Shown here: in pieces, positions 49,665 to 59,151 of the stretch
Numbering within the stretch: position 1 is the stretch's first letter
How the letters are laid out: every line of letters begins with the position of its first letter
Assembly (NCBI RefSeq): GCF_014203355.1
Contig: NZ_JACHIR010000003.1
Location: forward strand, 310,001 to 374,000
Length of the DNA stretch: 64,000 nucleotides
Reading direction: 5' to 3'
DNA from: Kutzneria kofuensis
Lineage (GTDB): Bacteria > Actinomycetota > Actinomycetes > Mycobacteriales > Pseudonocardiaceae
The notes under the pieces: model-generated
Told to the model about the DNA's origin: nothing
What the model saw: the letters and a program-made list of their open reading frames with translations, nothing else
Database searches by the model: none
Position numbers and translations under genes: made by a program

Positions 49665-51488
49665 ATGACAGGGCGGTTACGCGCGCTCGTGGCCGGCGTC
49701 GTGCTGGTGGCACCCTTGCTCACGGTGACGGGGGCACCGGCGACGGCGGCCGAGGACACGTCGTACAAGGTCCCGTCGATGCTGCGGCAGCAGGCCGATC
49801 AGGTCGCCCATCTGGGTGTGGCCAGGGCCAGACAGCTGTCCGCGAACACGGTGGAGGTCGACCAGGCCGGCATCGGCGTCCAGGTGTACGCCGCCGACCC
49901 GGTGACCGCGGACCAGGAGAACCAGCTGCGGTCGCTCGGCGTGACCGTGAAGACCAACGCGGCCAAGCTCGCCCCGGTTCCGGGGGCTGACCTGCCGAAC
50001 GCCGGTCTGGTCAGCACGGTCGTGCCGGCCGACAAGCTCGACGCGGTGGCCGCGCTGCCGTGGGTGGCGACGCTCCGGCCGAGCCTGCGGCCGGTCACGG
50101 ACGTCGGACCGAGCACGGCGGAGGCCGTCAAGCTGCACAAGGCGGACGTCGCCCAGCAGCGCGGCCTGACCGGGTGGGGCGAGACGGTCGGCGTGATGTC
50201 GGGGGATGTCGACCACGTCGCCGACGCCATCGCCCGCGGTGAGCTGCCCGCCGACGTGAAGGTGCTCAGCCAGGCCTCGTACGACGACGACGAGGGCACG
50301 GCGATGATGGAGATCGTCCACGACATCGCGCCGGACGCGAAGCTGATGTACGCCACCAGCGGCGAAACCCTGGCCGACTACGTCAAGGGCTTCCACGACC
50401 TCGCGGCCGCGGGCGCCACGATCATCACCGAGGACCTGGCCTTCGACGACGAGCCCGCCTTCCAGCAGGGCCTGGGCGCGACCACCGCGGAGTCCCTGGC
50501 CAAGCACGGCATCTGGGTCTCCTCGTCGGCCGGCAACCTCGGCAACCGGCACGCCCCGCGCGTCCCCGCGAAGGGCACCGGACGCACCCCCGACGACCAG
50601 GCCAGTCCGCAGACCAACTGCCCGTCGCCGATCCACAACACGGTGGACCTGCGCGGCACGGACAACACGTACAACCTCAACCTGCTGCCCGGCGCCTCGG
50701 TGATGCCGACGCTGCAGTGGAGCGAGCCGCGCGCGGTCTACCCGACCACGGGCCAGGGCGGTTTCACCGACCTCAACCTCTACCTGGTGGACGCGGCCGG
50801 CAACTGCCTGGCGTGGAGCAACGCCAAGCAGGCCAACGGCGTCGGCGACACGCTGGAGCAGTTCACGTACACCAACACCACCGGCGTGGCCCAGGCGGCG
50901 CGGCTCGTGGTGGACGTGGCCGGCACCTCGTCGGCCCGGGCCGTGCCCACCCTCGACCTGCGCTGGCGCGCCCTGTCGTCCGGCGTGCAGACCATCGACC
51001 CGCCGGACCGCGCGGGCTCGCTGAACCCGGACTCCAACTACCTGGGCTACGCCACGAGCGCGGCGGCCACCAACGCGAGCGTCTCCGTCGACCCGACGAC
51101 CAGCCCGCTGGAGGCCTACAGCGCGGCCGGCCCCGTGCAGTTGATCACCACGACCCACTGCCCGGGCAAGGGAATCGGCCCGTGCAAGGGTGTCCCCGGC
51201 GGGCACGCGCGGACGGCCCCGGCGCCGAGCTACACGGCGAGCGACGGTGTTCAGGTCAGCGGTGTCGGTCCGTTCGGCTCGGGGACCTGCCCTGCGGTGA
51301 AGGCAGGTGACTGCCGCTTCTACGGCACGTCGGCGGCCACTCCGAGCTCCGCCGGTGTCGCGGCGCTGACCAGGCAGGAGTTCGGCGGGAAGTGGGTGTC
51401 GCCGGTGCTGCTGAACGTGATCCTGAAGGCGCGGGCCGTGCACCGGGACGGTGACGGCTGGGGCGCGGGCGTTCTGAGCGCAATCTAG
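49665..51488 (+). CDS. Secreted subtilase-like protein with Glu at the catalytic His position
   Basis: 607 residues. Signal peptide (MTGRLRALVAGVVLVAPLLT), then a pro-like region to about 140. The S8-type core has Asp181 in TVGVMSGDVDH, oxyanion-type SSSAGNLGN and the Ser loop YGTSAATPSSAGVAAL. Where subtilases have His-Gly-Thr, this protein reads DDDE210-GTAMMEIVHDIAP, so the His is Glu. A beta-rich insert lies at about 330-430. It may use a sedolisin-like Glu, or be inactive. The ATG has GAGGAGG upstream; the 161-base gap before it shows only promoter-like sequence. Confidence 0.85.
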   Translation: MTGRLRALVAGVVLVAPLLTVTGAPATAAEDTSYKVPSMLRQQADQVAHLGVARARQLSANTVEVDQAGIGVQVYAADPVTADQENQLRSLGVTVKTNAAKLAPVPGADLPNAGLVSTVVPADKLDAVAALPWVATLRPSLRPVTDVGPSTAEAVKLHKADVAQQRGLTGWGETVGVMSGDVDHVADAIARGELPADVKVLSQASYDDDEGTAMMEIVHDIAPDAKLMYATSGETLADYVKGFHDLAAAGATIITEDLAFDDEPAFQQGLGATTAESLAKHGIWVSSSAGNLGNRHAPRVPAKGTGRTPDDQASPQTNCPSPIHNTVDLRGTDNTYNLNLLPGASVMPTLQWSEPRAVYPTTGQGGFTDLNLYLVDAAGNCLAWSNAKQANGVGDTLEQFTYTNTTGVAQAARLVVDVAGTSSARAVPTLDLRWRALSSGVQTIDPPDRAGSLNPDSNYLGYATSAAATNASVSVDPTTSPLEAYSAAGPVQLITTTHCPGKGIGPCKGVPGGHARTAPAPSYTASDGVQVSGVGPFGSGTCPAVKAGDCRFYGTSAATPSSAGVAALTRQEFGGKWVSPVLLNVILKARAVHRDGDGWGAGVLSAI

Positions 51489-51495
51489 TCGTGGC

Positions 51496-51537
51496 GGAAG
51501 GGTGTTCAGGATCGGTTGCCGGCCTGAACACCCTTCC
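51496..51537. terminator. Bidirectional terminator
   Basis: GGAAGGGTGTTCAGG (51496-51510) pairs perfectly with 51523-51537 across a 12-base loop. It lies 7 bases after the subtilase stop, between convergent genes. Confidence 0.8.
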
Positions 51538-51579
51538 ACGAGGCGCTCGACCAGATCGTGCACCGCGGACGCTGGTGAC

Positions 51580-52509
51580 TCACGCGTAGAAGGCCTCGAC
51601 CGCCTCCTGCACCCGCAAGGCGTCGGCGAAGTCGGCGAGGTCCGCCGGACGGGTTCCCCGAATCGCCTGCGCGAACAGGGAGAGCCGGGTCGACTCGGCG
51701 CCGGTGCCGTCACCGCTGAGCTCGACCGGCGTCCACGGCCCACCGTCGGAAGTGGACAGGTGGACCCAGTTTCGCAGCCGGTAGGAACGCTTGGTGCCCC
51801 ACAGGATCCACTCGTAGCTCTCCGCGGCGGCGACGCCAGCGTATCCCGACACCTGCACGGACACGTCGCCGGCGCGCAGCAGACCCCGTGCGGCGACCTC
51901 GCTTCCCTCGGCCGGATAGTCCACAGTGGCCTGAACGGTTCGCACCGGGCCGACCAGGCGGTCCGTCAGATAGGCGAAGTGGGAGAACACCTCCCGGATG
52001 AAGCCGCCCTCGGCCCGCTCGCCGACCCACGCCGCCGGCGCCTGGAACGGCCGCGGCCACTGCGGAAACGTCATCCGCACGTCCACGCCGAGCAGCCGAC
52101 CGGCGTCCGGGATCGCCTTCTCCAGGTACAGGGTCGCGTTCGTGTTGGACAGCGGGAAGTTCACGGCGGTCACCCCGCCCGCGGCGACCATCTCCCGCCC
52201 CTCGGCGAGGTCCACGGCCAGCGGCTTCTCGCAGAACACGGCGACGCCGGCGCGAAGCGCCTGCAGCGCGTACTGGGCGTGCAGGGAAGGCGGAGTCGCC
52301 ACGTAGATCGCGTCCACGCCGTCCACGACCTCGGTCGGTGCGACGAAGGCGACGTCGGGATGCTCGGCCCGCAATGCCGCTACGACCGCGGGATTGGCGT
52401 CGGCCGCCCGCGTGACGACGAAGTCGGGATGCTGGAGGGCCTGGTCGAAGGTGCGGCGGCCCATCACGCCGAGACCGATGACACCCAGCCGGATCGGTGT
52501 TGCTGTCAC
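51580..52509 (-). CDS. Gfo/Idh/MocA-family oxidoreductase
   Basis: 309 residues. NAD(P) Rossmann domain IRLGVIGLGVMGRRTFDQ; EKP motif in VFCEKPLAVDLAEGREM; C-terminal alpha/beta domain with GGFIREVFSHFAYLTDRLVG. The family oxidizes or reduces sugars and cyclitols; the substrate is unknown. The GTG at 52509 has AGGAGAA upstream. It lies just after the Pol I-like gene on the same strand with a 12-base gap and may be cotranscribed. Confidence 0.9.
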   Translation of the reverse strand: MTATPIRLGVIGLGVMGRRTFDQALQHPDFVVTRAADANPAVVAALRAEHPDVAFVAPTEVVDGVDAIYVATPPSLHAQYALQALRAGVAVFCEKPLAVDLAEGREMVAAGGVTAVNFPLSNTNATLYLEKAIPDAGRLLGVDVRMTFPQWPRPFQAPAAWVGERAEGGFIREVFSHFAYLTDRLVGPVRTVQATVDYPAEGSEVAARGLLRAGDVSVQVSGYAGVAAAESYEWILWGTKRSYRLRNWVHLSTSDGGPWTPVELSGDGTGAESTRLSLFAQAIRGTRPADLADFADALRVQEAVEAFYA

Positions 52510-52521
52510 GAACGCATTCTC

Positions 52522-54204
52522 CTATTTGGCGTCGGCGTAGCACTCGACGGCGGCGATATCCAGCGGAAACCGGGCCGGCGTGTCGCCGAAGACGACGCGG
52601 CCGGCCGTCGCGGCCGCCTGTTCGAGCACGGTCGTCACCTCGGCGGCGTCCTCGGCCCGGCAGTGCACGATCACCTCGTCGTGCTGGAAGAACACCAACT
52701 CCGGCCGCGCCCCCTCGACGCCGACACCGGTCAGCGCGGTCCGCAACGTCGCCAGCAGCGCCAACGCCCAGTCGGCGGCGCTGGCCTGCACCACGAAGTT
52801 CCGGGTGAACCGCCCCCGTGCCCGATTCCGGGCGCCGGAGTCGGCGACCTCCTCGACGGGCTCGGGGTCCAACGAGCCCCCGGTCCACCCCGACGTCGCC
52901 GGGGGACAGGTGCGCCCCAGCCACGACCGCACCAACCCGCCGGACTCGCCGACCTGCGCGGCCTTCTCCACGTAGTCGACGGCCCGAGGGAACTTCCGCC
53001 GCAACGCGGCGACCAGCGCCCCGGCCTCGCCGCTGGTCTGCCCGTACAGCGCGGCCAGCATGCCGATCTTGGCTCGCGGCCGGTCCCCGCCGAACGCCTC
53101 GTCGGCGAGCGCCCGGTACAGGTCGCCGGAACTGCCCGCCCGCGCCAGTTTGTCGTCACCGGCCAGCGCCGCCAGCACCCGCGGCTCCAACTGTCCGGCG
53201 TCCGCGACCACGAGGACCCACCCGGGATCGGCGATCGCCGCCCGCCGGACCCGCTTGTGGATCTGCAGCGCCCCGCCGCCGCGGGTGGCCCATCGCCCGG
53301 ACACGACGCCGCCGGGCACGTACTCGGGCCGGAACCGGCCGTCGTGCACCCACGCCGACAGCCAGGCCCAGCCGTGCGCGGTGTAGATCCGGTACAGCTC
53401 CTTGTACTCCAGCAGCAGCGGCACCGCCGGGTGATCCACTTCCTTCAGCACCCACGACCGGGTGGACGACAGCCGGATGCCGACCCGCGCGAACGCCTTG
53501 AGCACCTCGGCCGGCGAGTCCGGGTGCAGCCGGTGGTCGCCGAGCGCCGCCGCGATCCGCTCGGACAGCTCGCCCAGCTTCCGTGGCGGCACCCCGTACG
53601 CCTGACGCGCCCCCAAGATCTCCGTGAGCAGCGCCGAGTGCACGTCCGCCCGCCACGGCAGTCCCACGTGCCCCATCTCCGCCGCCGCCAACGCGCCCGC
53701 CGACTCCGCCGCCACGAGCAGCCGGAACCGCCCCGGCAGCGCCGTCTCATCGATCCGCCGCAGCTGCGATGCGTGCACGGCGACCAGCACGTCCAGCGGA
53801 TCCGCCCCGCCCAGCGGGTCCGCCGGCTGCTCCGCGTCGAACAGGGTCGGCTGGGTGTCCCGGGACCGGGGCGGTTTGTCCGCCGGCACCGGCCCGCCGG
53901 TCAGCCGCGCCCACGCCGCCGGCACGCTCCGCGGCTCGCCCCACCGACCGATATATCCCAGGAGGAGCGTCTCGGTCAGTTCCACGTCGTGGCAGCGCTC
54001 CACCCGCACCCCGGCGGCCAGCAGGCGGGGATAGATGTCCATCGTGTGCGCCCACACCCAGCGGGGCGCCGACTCCTGCTCCACCTCCGCGACCGCCGCC
54101 ACGAGGTCGTCCCAGGCGCGCGCGGCGCCGACCGGCTCACCGTCCTCGGTCAGCTCCTGCGTCAACGCCCCACCTGCGTCGATGGGCACCACGGCAACCC
54201 GCAC
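52522..54204 (-). CDS. DNA polymerase I-like protein (annotated family: bifunctional exonuclease/polymerase)
   Basis: 560 residues. C-terminal family A polymerase motifs: A VVADAGQLEPRVLAALAG, B RAKIGMLAALYGQTSG, C FFQHDEVIVHC. The N-terminal half aligns with the 3'-5' exonuclease fold (VERCHDVELTETLLLGYIG), but the first DxE metal motif is not visible, so proofreading is doubtful. There is no 5' nuclease domain. It is an accessory polymerase family common in actinobacteria, distinct from PolA. The GTG at 54204 begins the conserved VRVAVVPID; longer upstream frame is chance. Confidence 0.88.
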   Translation of the reverse strand: MRVAVVPIDAGGALTQELTEDGEPVGAARAWDDLVAAVAEVEQESAPRWVWAHTMDIYPRLLAAGVRVERCHDVELTETLLLGYIGRWGEPRSVPAAWARLTGGPVPADKPPRSRDTQPTLFDAEQPADPLGGADPLDVLVAVHASQLRRIDETALPGRFRLLVAAESAGALAAAEMGHVGLPWRADVHSALLTEILGARQAYGVPPRKLGELSERIAAALGDHRLHPDSPAEVLKAFARVGIRLSSTRSWVLKEVDHPAVPLLLEYKELYRIYTAHGWAWLSAWVHDGRFRPEYVPGGVVSGRWATRGGGALQIHKRVRRAAIADPGWVLVVADAGQLEPRVLAALAGDDKLARAGSSGDLYRALADEAFGGDRPRAKIGMLAALYGQTSGEAGALVAALRRKFPRAVDYVEKAAQVGESGGLVRSWLGRTCPPATSGWTGGSLDPEPVEEVADSGARNRARGRFTRNFVVQASAADWALALLATLRTALTGVGVEGARPELVFFQHDEVIVHCRAEDAAEVTTVLEQAAATAGRVVFGDTPARFPLDIAAVECYADAK

Positions 54205-54257
54205 GGGGACATCTTGACAACAACCCCTGACAGTTTGGGACCACGCCCGTGTAGATC

Positions 54258-54296
54258 TTGGACGCAACTGTCGGGCTTGTATGAAACTCTGGTGTC
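54258..54296 (+). promoter_or_regulatory. Promoter of helY
   Basis: TTGGAC (54258-54263), 16-base spacer, TATGAA (54280-54285). The expected start is about 54292, five bases before the GTG, so the message is nearly leaderless. Confidence 0.5.
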
Positions 54297-57059
54297 GTGG
54301 CTTCCAGCGCATCACCGGGCCGGTCCCCGGCCGAGGCATACGCGGCGTCCAAGCGCCGCGCCGCCCGGCCCCGGCTGACCGACTTCGTCTCGGTGCTCTC
54401 CTTCGAACTCGACCCGTTCCAGCGCGAGGCCTGCGAGGCCCTCGAGGACGGGCACGGCGTGCTGGTCTGCGCCCCGACCGGGGCGGGCAAGACCGTGGTC
54501 GGCGAGTTCGCCGTGCACCTCGCGCTGGGCCAGGGCGCGAAGTGCTTCTACACGACGCCGATCAAGGCGCTGTCCAACCAGAAGTTCGCCGACCTGACCG
54601 CGCGCTACGGCGCCGACAAGGTGGGCCTGCTGACGGGTGACTCCTCGATCAACGGCGACTCCCCGGTGGTGGTGATGACCACCGAGGTGCTCCGCAACAT
54701 GCTCTACGCGGGCTCCTCGACCCTGGACAACCTCGCCTTCGTGGTGATGGACGAGATCCACTACCTGGCGGACCGGTTCCGCGGCGCGGTGTGGGAGGAG
54801 GTGATCCTGCACCTGCCGGAGACGGTGAAGGTGGTGGGCCTGTCCGCGACGGTCAGCAACGCCGAGGAGTTCGGCGAGTGGCTGGTCGAGGTCCGCGGCG
54901 ACACCGCTGTCGTCGTCGACGAGCACCGCCCGGTGCCGCTGTGGCAGCACATGATGCTGGGCGGCCGGGTCATCGACCTGTTCGCCGACGACGGCGGCAA
55001 CGAGGCCCGGATCAACCCGACGCTGCTGCGCCGGGCCGAGGAGCTGGGCCGTCACCACGTGCCGTTCAGCCACGGCCGCGGCCCCCGAGCCGCCCGGGCC
55101 AGGGGCGGTGGTCCGCGGTTCCGCCCGCCGTCACGGGTGGACGTGGTCGGCCGCCTGGAACAGGCCGGCCTGCTGCCGGCGATCGACTTCGTGTTCAGCC
55201 GCGCCGGCTGTGAGGCGGCCGTCACGCAGTGCGTCCGGGCCGGCATGCGGCTGACGTCCCCGGAGGACGTCGAGGTCATCCGCGGCATCATCGACGAGCG
55301 CACGAAGGACCTGCCCGAGGGCGACCTGATGGTCCTCGGCTACTGGGAGTGGCGGGAGGCCCTGGAGCGGGGCATCGCCAGCCACCACGCCGGCCTGCTG
55401 CCGGCGTTCAAGGAGACCGTCGAGGAGCTGTTCGTCCGCGGCCTGGTCAAGGTCGTCTTCGCCACGGAGACGCTGGCGCTGGGCATCAACATGCCGGCGC
55501 GCACGGTCGTGCTGGAGAAGCTGGTCAAGTACAACGGCGAGGCGCACGTCGACCTCACGCCGGGGGAGTACACGCAGCTCACGGGGCGGGCCGGCCGGCG
55601 CGGCATCGACGTGGAGGGCCACGCCGTCGTGGTGTGGCAGCCGGGCATCGACCCCAAGCAGGTCGGCGGCCTGGCCTCCACCCGCACCTATCCACTGCGC
55701 TCCAGCTTCCGGCCCGGCTACAACATGGCCGTCAACCTGGTGCACCAGGTCGGCGCGCAGGCGGCCCGGGAGATGCTGGAGCAGTCCTTCGCCCAGTTCC
55801 AGGCCGACCGCTCGGTGGTGGGCCTGGCCCGCCGGATCGAGCGCGGCAAGGAGGCGCTCGCCGGCTACGCCAAGTCCATGACCTGCCATCTCGGCGACTT
55901 CAGCGAGTACGCCGAGCTGCGCCGCAAGCTCACCGACCGGGAGAAGGCGCTGTCCCGGCAGAACAGCGCCACCCGCCGCGCGGCGGCGGCCGAGTCGCTG
56001 GAGCGGCTGCGCAAGGGCGACGTCATCGCGGTGCCGTCGGGTCGCCGGTCGGGCATCGCCGTGGTGATCGACCCGGGCCTGGACCCGCTGGGCGAGCCCC
56101 GACCGTTCGTGCTGACCGAGGACCGCTGGGCCGGCACGCTGTCGGTGGCCGACTTCCCGGCCCCGGTGGAGGCACTGGGTCGGATGCGGCTGCCGAAGAA
56201 CGTCGACTGGCGGTCTCCGCGCATCCGCCGGGACCTGGCCGCCAGCCTCCGTGAGACGGGGATCACCCCGCCGCACCGGCAGGGCCGCCGCGGTCGGGCC
56301 GACGCGCATGACGACGTCGAGCTGGCGGCGCTGCGCCGGGCCATGCGTGCCCACCCGTGCCACGGGTGCAGCGACCGGGAGGCGCACGCCCGCTGGGCCG
56401 AGCGCTACCACCGGCTGCTGGCCGAGACCGAGCGCCTCGAACGCCAGGTCGCGTCCACCACGCACTCCCTGGCCCGGGCGTTCGACCGCATCCGCGGCCT
56501 GCTCCGGGAGCGCGGCTACCTGGAGGCCAACGGCGACGGCGTCACGTCGGACGGCCGTCGGCTGGCCCGCCTGTACAGCGAGTCGGACCTGCTGGCGGCG
56601 GAGTGCCTGCGGCACGGCGTCTGGGAGAGCCTGACGGTCCCGGAGCTGGCGGCGGTCGTGTCGTCGCTGGTGTTCGAGGCCCGCCGGGACGGCCCGATGG
56701 ACCCGCGGCTGCCCACGCCGGAGGTGGCGGCGGCGATGCAGGAGACCATGCGGCTGTGGGCGTCGATCGAGGACGACGAACGCCGCCACAAGCTGGACCG
56801 CACGCGGCAGCCGGACACCGGCTTCGCCTGGCCGGTGTACCGCTGGGCCCGTGGCGAGGCGCTGGAGAAGGTCCTCACGGCGGCCGAGACCAACGGACAG
56901 GAGGTGTCGGCGGGCGACTTCGTGCGCTGGTGCCGGCAGGTGATCGACCTGCTCGACCAGCTGCGGGACGTGGTCGGCAAGGGCGAGCCGGTCGGCGCGA
57001 CGGCCGCCGAGGCGGTCAAGGCCCTGCGCCGCGGGGTAGTGGCGATGGGCACCCTCTGA
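54297..57059 (+). CDS. helY: Ski2-like DEAD/DEAH-box RNA helicase HelY
   Basis: 920 residues. Motif I APTGAGKT (59-66), motif II DEIH (152-155), SAT motif GLSATVSNAEEFGEW, motif VI QLTGRAGRRGID. The C-terminal half carries the DSHCT-type Ski2/Mtr4 helical domain (LARAFDRIRGLLRERGYLEA; SLTVELAAV-like region). Mycobacterial HelY is the usual name for this actinobacterial helicase, normally found near tatA/tatC and pafBC; those genes are not upstream here, where a divergent Pol I-like gene lies. GTG start. Confidence 0.93.
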   Translation: MASSASPGRSPAEAYAASKRRAARPRLTDFVSVLSFELDPFQREACEALEDGHGVLVCAPTGAGKTVVGEFAVHLALGQGAKCFYTTPIKALSNQKFADLTARYGADKVGLLTGDSSINGDSPVVVMTTEVLRNMLYAGSSTLDNLAFVVMDEIHYLADRFRGAVWEEVILHLPETVKVVGLSATVSNAEEFGEWLVEVRGDTAVVVDEHRPVPLWQHMMLGGRVIDLFADDGGNEARINPTLLRRAEELGRHHVPFSHGRGPRAARARGGGPRFRPPSRVDVVGRLEQAGLLPAIDFVFSRAGCEAAVTQCVRAGMRLTSPEDVEVIRGIIDERTKDLPEGDLMVLGYWEWREALERGIASHHAGLLPAFKETVEELFVRGLVKVVFATETLALGINMPARTVVLEKLVKYNGEAHVDLTPGEYTQLTGRAGRRGIDVEGHAVVVWQPGIDPKQVGGLASTRTYPLRSSFRPGYNMAVNLVHQVGAQAAREMLEQSFAQFQADRSVVGLARRIERGKEALAGYAKSMTCHLGDFSEYAELRRKLTDREKALSRQNSATRRAAAAESLERLRKGDVIAVPSGRRSGIAVVIDPGLDPLGEPRPFVLTEDRWAGTLSVADFPAPVEALGRMRLPKNVDWRSPRIRRDLAASLRETGITPPHRQGRRGRADAHDDVELAALRRAMRAHPCHGCSDREAHARWAERYHRLLAETERLERQVASTTHSLARAFDRIRGLLRERGYLEANGDGVTSDGRRLARLYSESDLLAAECLRHGVWESLTVPELAAVVSSLVFEARRDGPMDPRLPTPEVAAAMQETMRLWASIEDDERRHKLDRTRQPDTGFAWPVYRWARGEALEKVLTAAETNGQEVSAGDFVRWCRQVIDLLDQLRDVVGKGEPVGATAAEAVKALRRGVVAMGTL

Positions 57060-57204
57060 ACGGCGGATTCGGGCCCGCTCCGATGGTGGCAGCGTGCGGG
57101 GGCGACACGCGTTTGTCCAGGGCGGCCACGCGGTGGGGGCGGGCTGTGGTTTGATCGCGGCCAAGCGGCCGGATGTCGGAGTTCAGCAGAGCACGGAGGC
57201 AACA

Positions 57205-57900
57205 ATGACCAGCCCGTACGGACCGTCCGGGGGCAACGACCCGCAACAGTGGGGCCAGCAGCCCCAGGGTGGGTACCCCGGCACACCGTCCGGTGGCTTT
57301 CCGGCCCAGCCCCAGCAGCCTCCGCAGCAGTGGGGCCAGCCCAACCCGTACGGCCAGCCCCAGCAGCCGCAGCAGCCCCAGCCGGGGCAGTACCAGCAGC
57401 CCAGCCCGTACGGCGGCCAGCCCGCCTACCCCCAGCAGCAACCGCAGCAGCCCGGTTTCAACCCCTACGGCCAGCCGGCGCAGCAGACCGCGCAGTGGGG
57501 CCAGCAGCCGGTGCCCGGCCAGCAGCCGCAGTGGGGGCAGCAGCCCGGCCAGTTCGGCGGCGGCTTCCCCGGCGCGCCCGCGCCCAAGGGCAACCGCAAG
57601 GGCCTGGTCATCGGCATCGTCGTGGTCGCCGTGCTGATCGTGATCGTGGTCGTCGTGCTGCTGGTGGCCGGCGTGTTCACCAAGAAGGTCTTCGACACCG
57701 CCAAGGTGGAGCAGGGCGTCACCGGCGTGCTGACCGACAACTACAAGCTCAAGGCCAGCGACGTGAAGTGCCCGGACAACGAGCCCGTGAAGGCCGGCAC
57801 CACCTTCACCTGCCAGGTGACCGTGGACGGCGCGCAGAAGAACGTGCAGATCACGGTGAAGAGCGACGACGGCCACTACGAGGTCGGGCAGCCCCAGTAA
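57205..57900 (+). CDS. Pro/Gln/Gly-rich membrane protein with DUF4333 domain
   Basis: 231 residues. The first about 125 residues are low-complexity (PQQWGQQPQGGYPG, repeated GQQP and PYGQP units). One TM helix (LVIGIVVVAVLIVIVVVVLL) follows, then an extracellular DUF4333 domain (FDTAKVEQGVTGVL; VKCPDNEPVKAGTTFTCQVT) with a conserved Cys pair. DUF4333 proteins are surface-exposed in mycobacteria and relatives; function unknown. CGGAGG precedes the ATG. It follows helY by 145 bases. Confidence 0.87.
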   Translation: MTSPYGPSGGNDPQQWGQQPQGGYPGTPSGGFPAQPQQPPQQWGQPNPYGQPQQPQQPQPGQYQQPSPYGGQPAYPQQQPQQPGFNPYGQPAQQTAQWGQQPVPGQQPQWGQQPGQFGGGFPGAPAPKGNRKGLVIGIVVVAVLIVIVVVVLLVAGVFTKKVFDTAKVEQGVTGVLTDNYKLKASDVKCPDNEPVKAGTTFTCQVTVDGAQKNVQITVKSDDGHYEVGQPQ

Positions 57901-57941
57901 TCCCCGGTGATTCGGTTACCTGCCGTAAGTAGAGTCGGGTC

Positions 57942-59129
57942 ATGACGATGCCGCCGCACGATGTCCGCACGCTCAGCGGCGAGGAGGAGCTGCGGGCCGC
58001 GCACGCTCTGTTCCGGTCCTGCCTGCACACCCCGCCGGCCACCGACGAGGACTGGCCGGCCGCGTACGGCTCGATGGACCGGGCGACGGTGCTCAGCGCG
58101 TTCGACGACTCCGGGATGATCGGCACGCTCACCGCCAACAGCAGCGTGCTCGCGCTGCCGGGCGGCAAGGTCGTGCCGATGGACGCGGTGAGCCGGGTCG
58201 GCGTGCGGGCGGACCGCACCCGCCGCGGCGTGCTCAGCGAGGTGATGCGGACGCACCTGGACGGCACGTCCGCGCCGATCGCCACGCTGCGCGCCACCGA
58301 GGGCGCGATCTACCGGCGGTTCGGCTACGGCGTGGCCACCCGGACCCGCACGGTGCAGATCGACACCGGCCGAGCGCGCCTGCACGATCGCGCGCCGGTG
58401 GCCGGCGATGTCCGGCTGGTGCGGGACCAGGACGAGGTCCGGCGGCTGCTGCCCGAGCTGCTGGAGCGGTGGGGCACGGTCCGGCCGGGCGGCATCGTGA
58501 TGTCGGCCGGGTTCTGGCAGCTGGTGCTGAAGCGGGAGGGCTACCTCCGCCTCGCCGTGCACGAGGACGGCGTCGCCTGCTTCAAGGTCGAGGAGGACAA
58601 GGGCGGCGAGCACTACTCGTACTCGATGGAGGTCGGCGCCCTGTTCGCCGCCACCCCGACGGCGACCGCGACGCTGCTGAAGTTCCTGCTCGGCATCGAC
58701 CTGGTCCGGCGCGTCGAGTTCGTGAGCCGGCCGCTGGACGAGGAGTTCGAACTGCTGCTGGCCGACCCCCGGGCGGTCAGAACCACCGAGATCGAGGACG
58801 AGACCTGGCTGCGGCTGGTGGACGTGCCGGCGGCGCTGGCCGCGCGTACCTACGGCGAGGCCGAGCCGGTGGTGATCGAGGTCGTGGACGACCTGCTGCC
58901 GGCCAACCGGGGCCGCTACCTGGTCGGCCCGGACGGCGCCGAGCGCACCGACCGGGACGCCCAGCTCCGGCTGGGCGTCGCCGACCTCGGCGCGGCCTAT
59001 CTCGGCGACCGGCCGCTGAGCCAGTTCGCCGACGCCGGCCTGGTCGACGTGCTCGACGCGGCGGCGCTGCCGGCCGCCGACCGACTGTTCCGGCTCGACC
59101 GCGCCCCCTGGTGCGGCACCTACTTCTGA
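57942..59129 (+). CDS. eis: Eis-family GNAT N-acetyltransferase
   Basis: 395 residues, matching the size of Eis proteins: two GNAT-like domains plus a sterol-carrier-like C-terminal domain. Acetyl-CoA region VSRVGVRADRTRRGVLSEVM; FRRFGYG-like IYRRFGYGVATRTRTV; and the protein ends WCGTYF, placing the terminal carboxylate where Eis uses it as base. Eis enzymes acetylate aminoglycosides at several amines and also protein lysines. It is 41 bases after the DUF4333 gene and 22 before the next gene, so probably an operon. Confidence 0.92.
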   Translation: MTMPPHDVRTLSGEEELRAAHALFRSCLHTPPATDEDWPAAYGSMDRATVLSAFDDSGMIGTLTANSSVLALPGGKVVPMDAVSRVGVRADRTRRGVLSEVMRTHLDGTSAPIATLRATEGAIYRRFGYGVATRTRTVQIDTGRARLHDRAPVAGDVRLVRDQDEVRRLLPELLERWGTVRPGGIVMSAGFWQLVLKREGYLRLAVHEDGVACFKVEEDKGGEHYSYSMEVGALFAATPTATATLLKFLLGIDLVRRVEFVSRPLDEEFELLLADPRAVRTTEIEDETWLRLVDVPAALAARTYGEAEPVVIEVVDDLLPANRGRYLVGPDGAERTDRDAQLRLGVADLGAAYLGDRPLSQFADAGLVDVLDAAALPAADRLFRLDRAPWCGTYF

Positions 59130-59151
59130 CGACTTTCCCGCCTGGAGCCTC

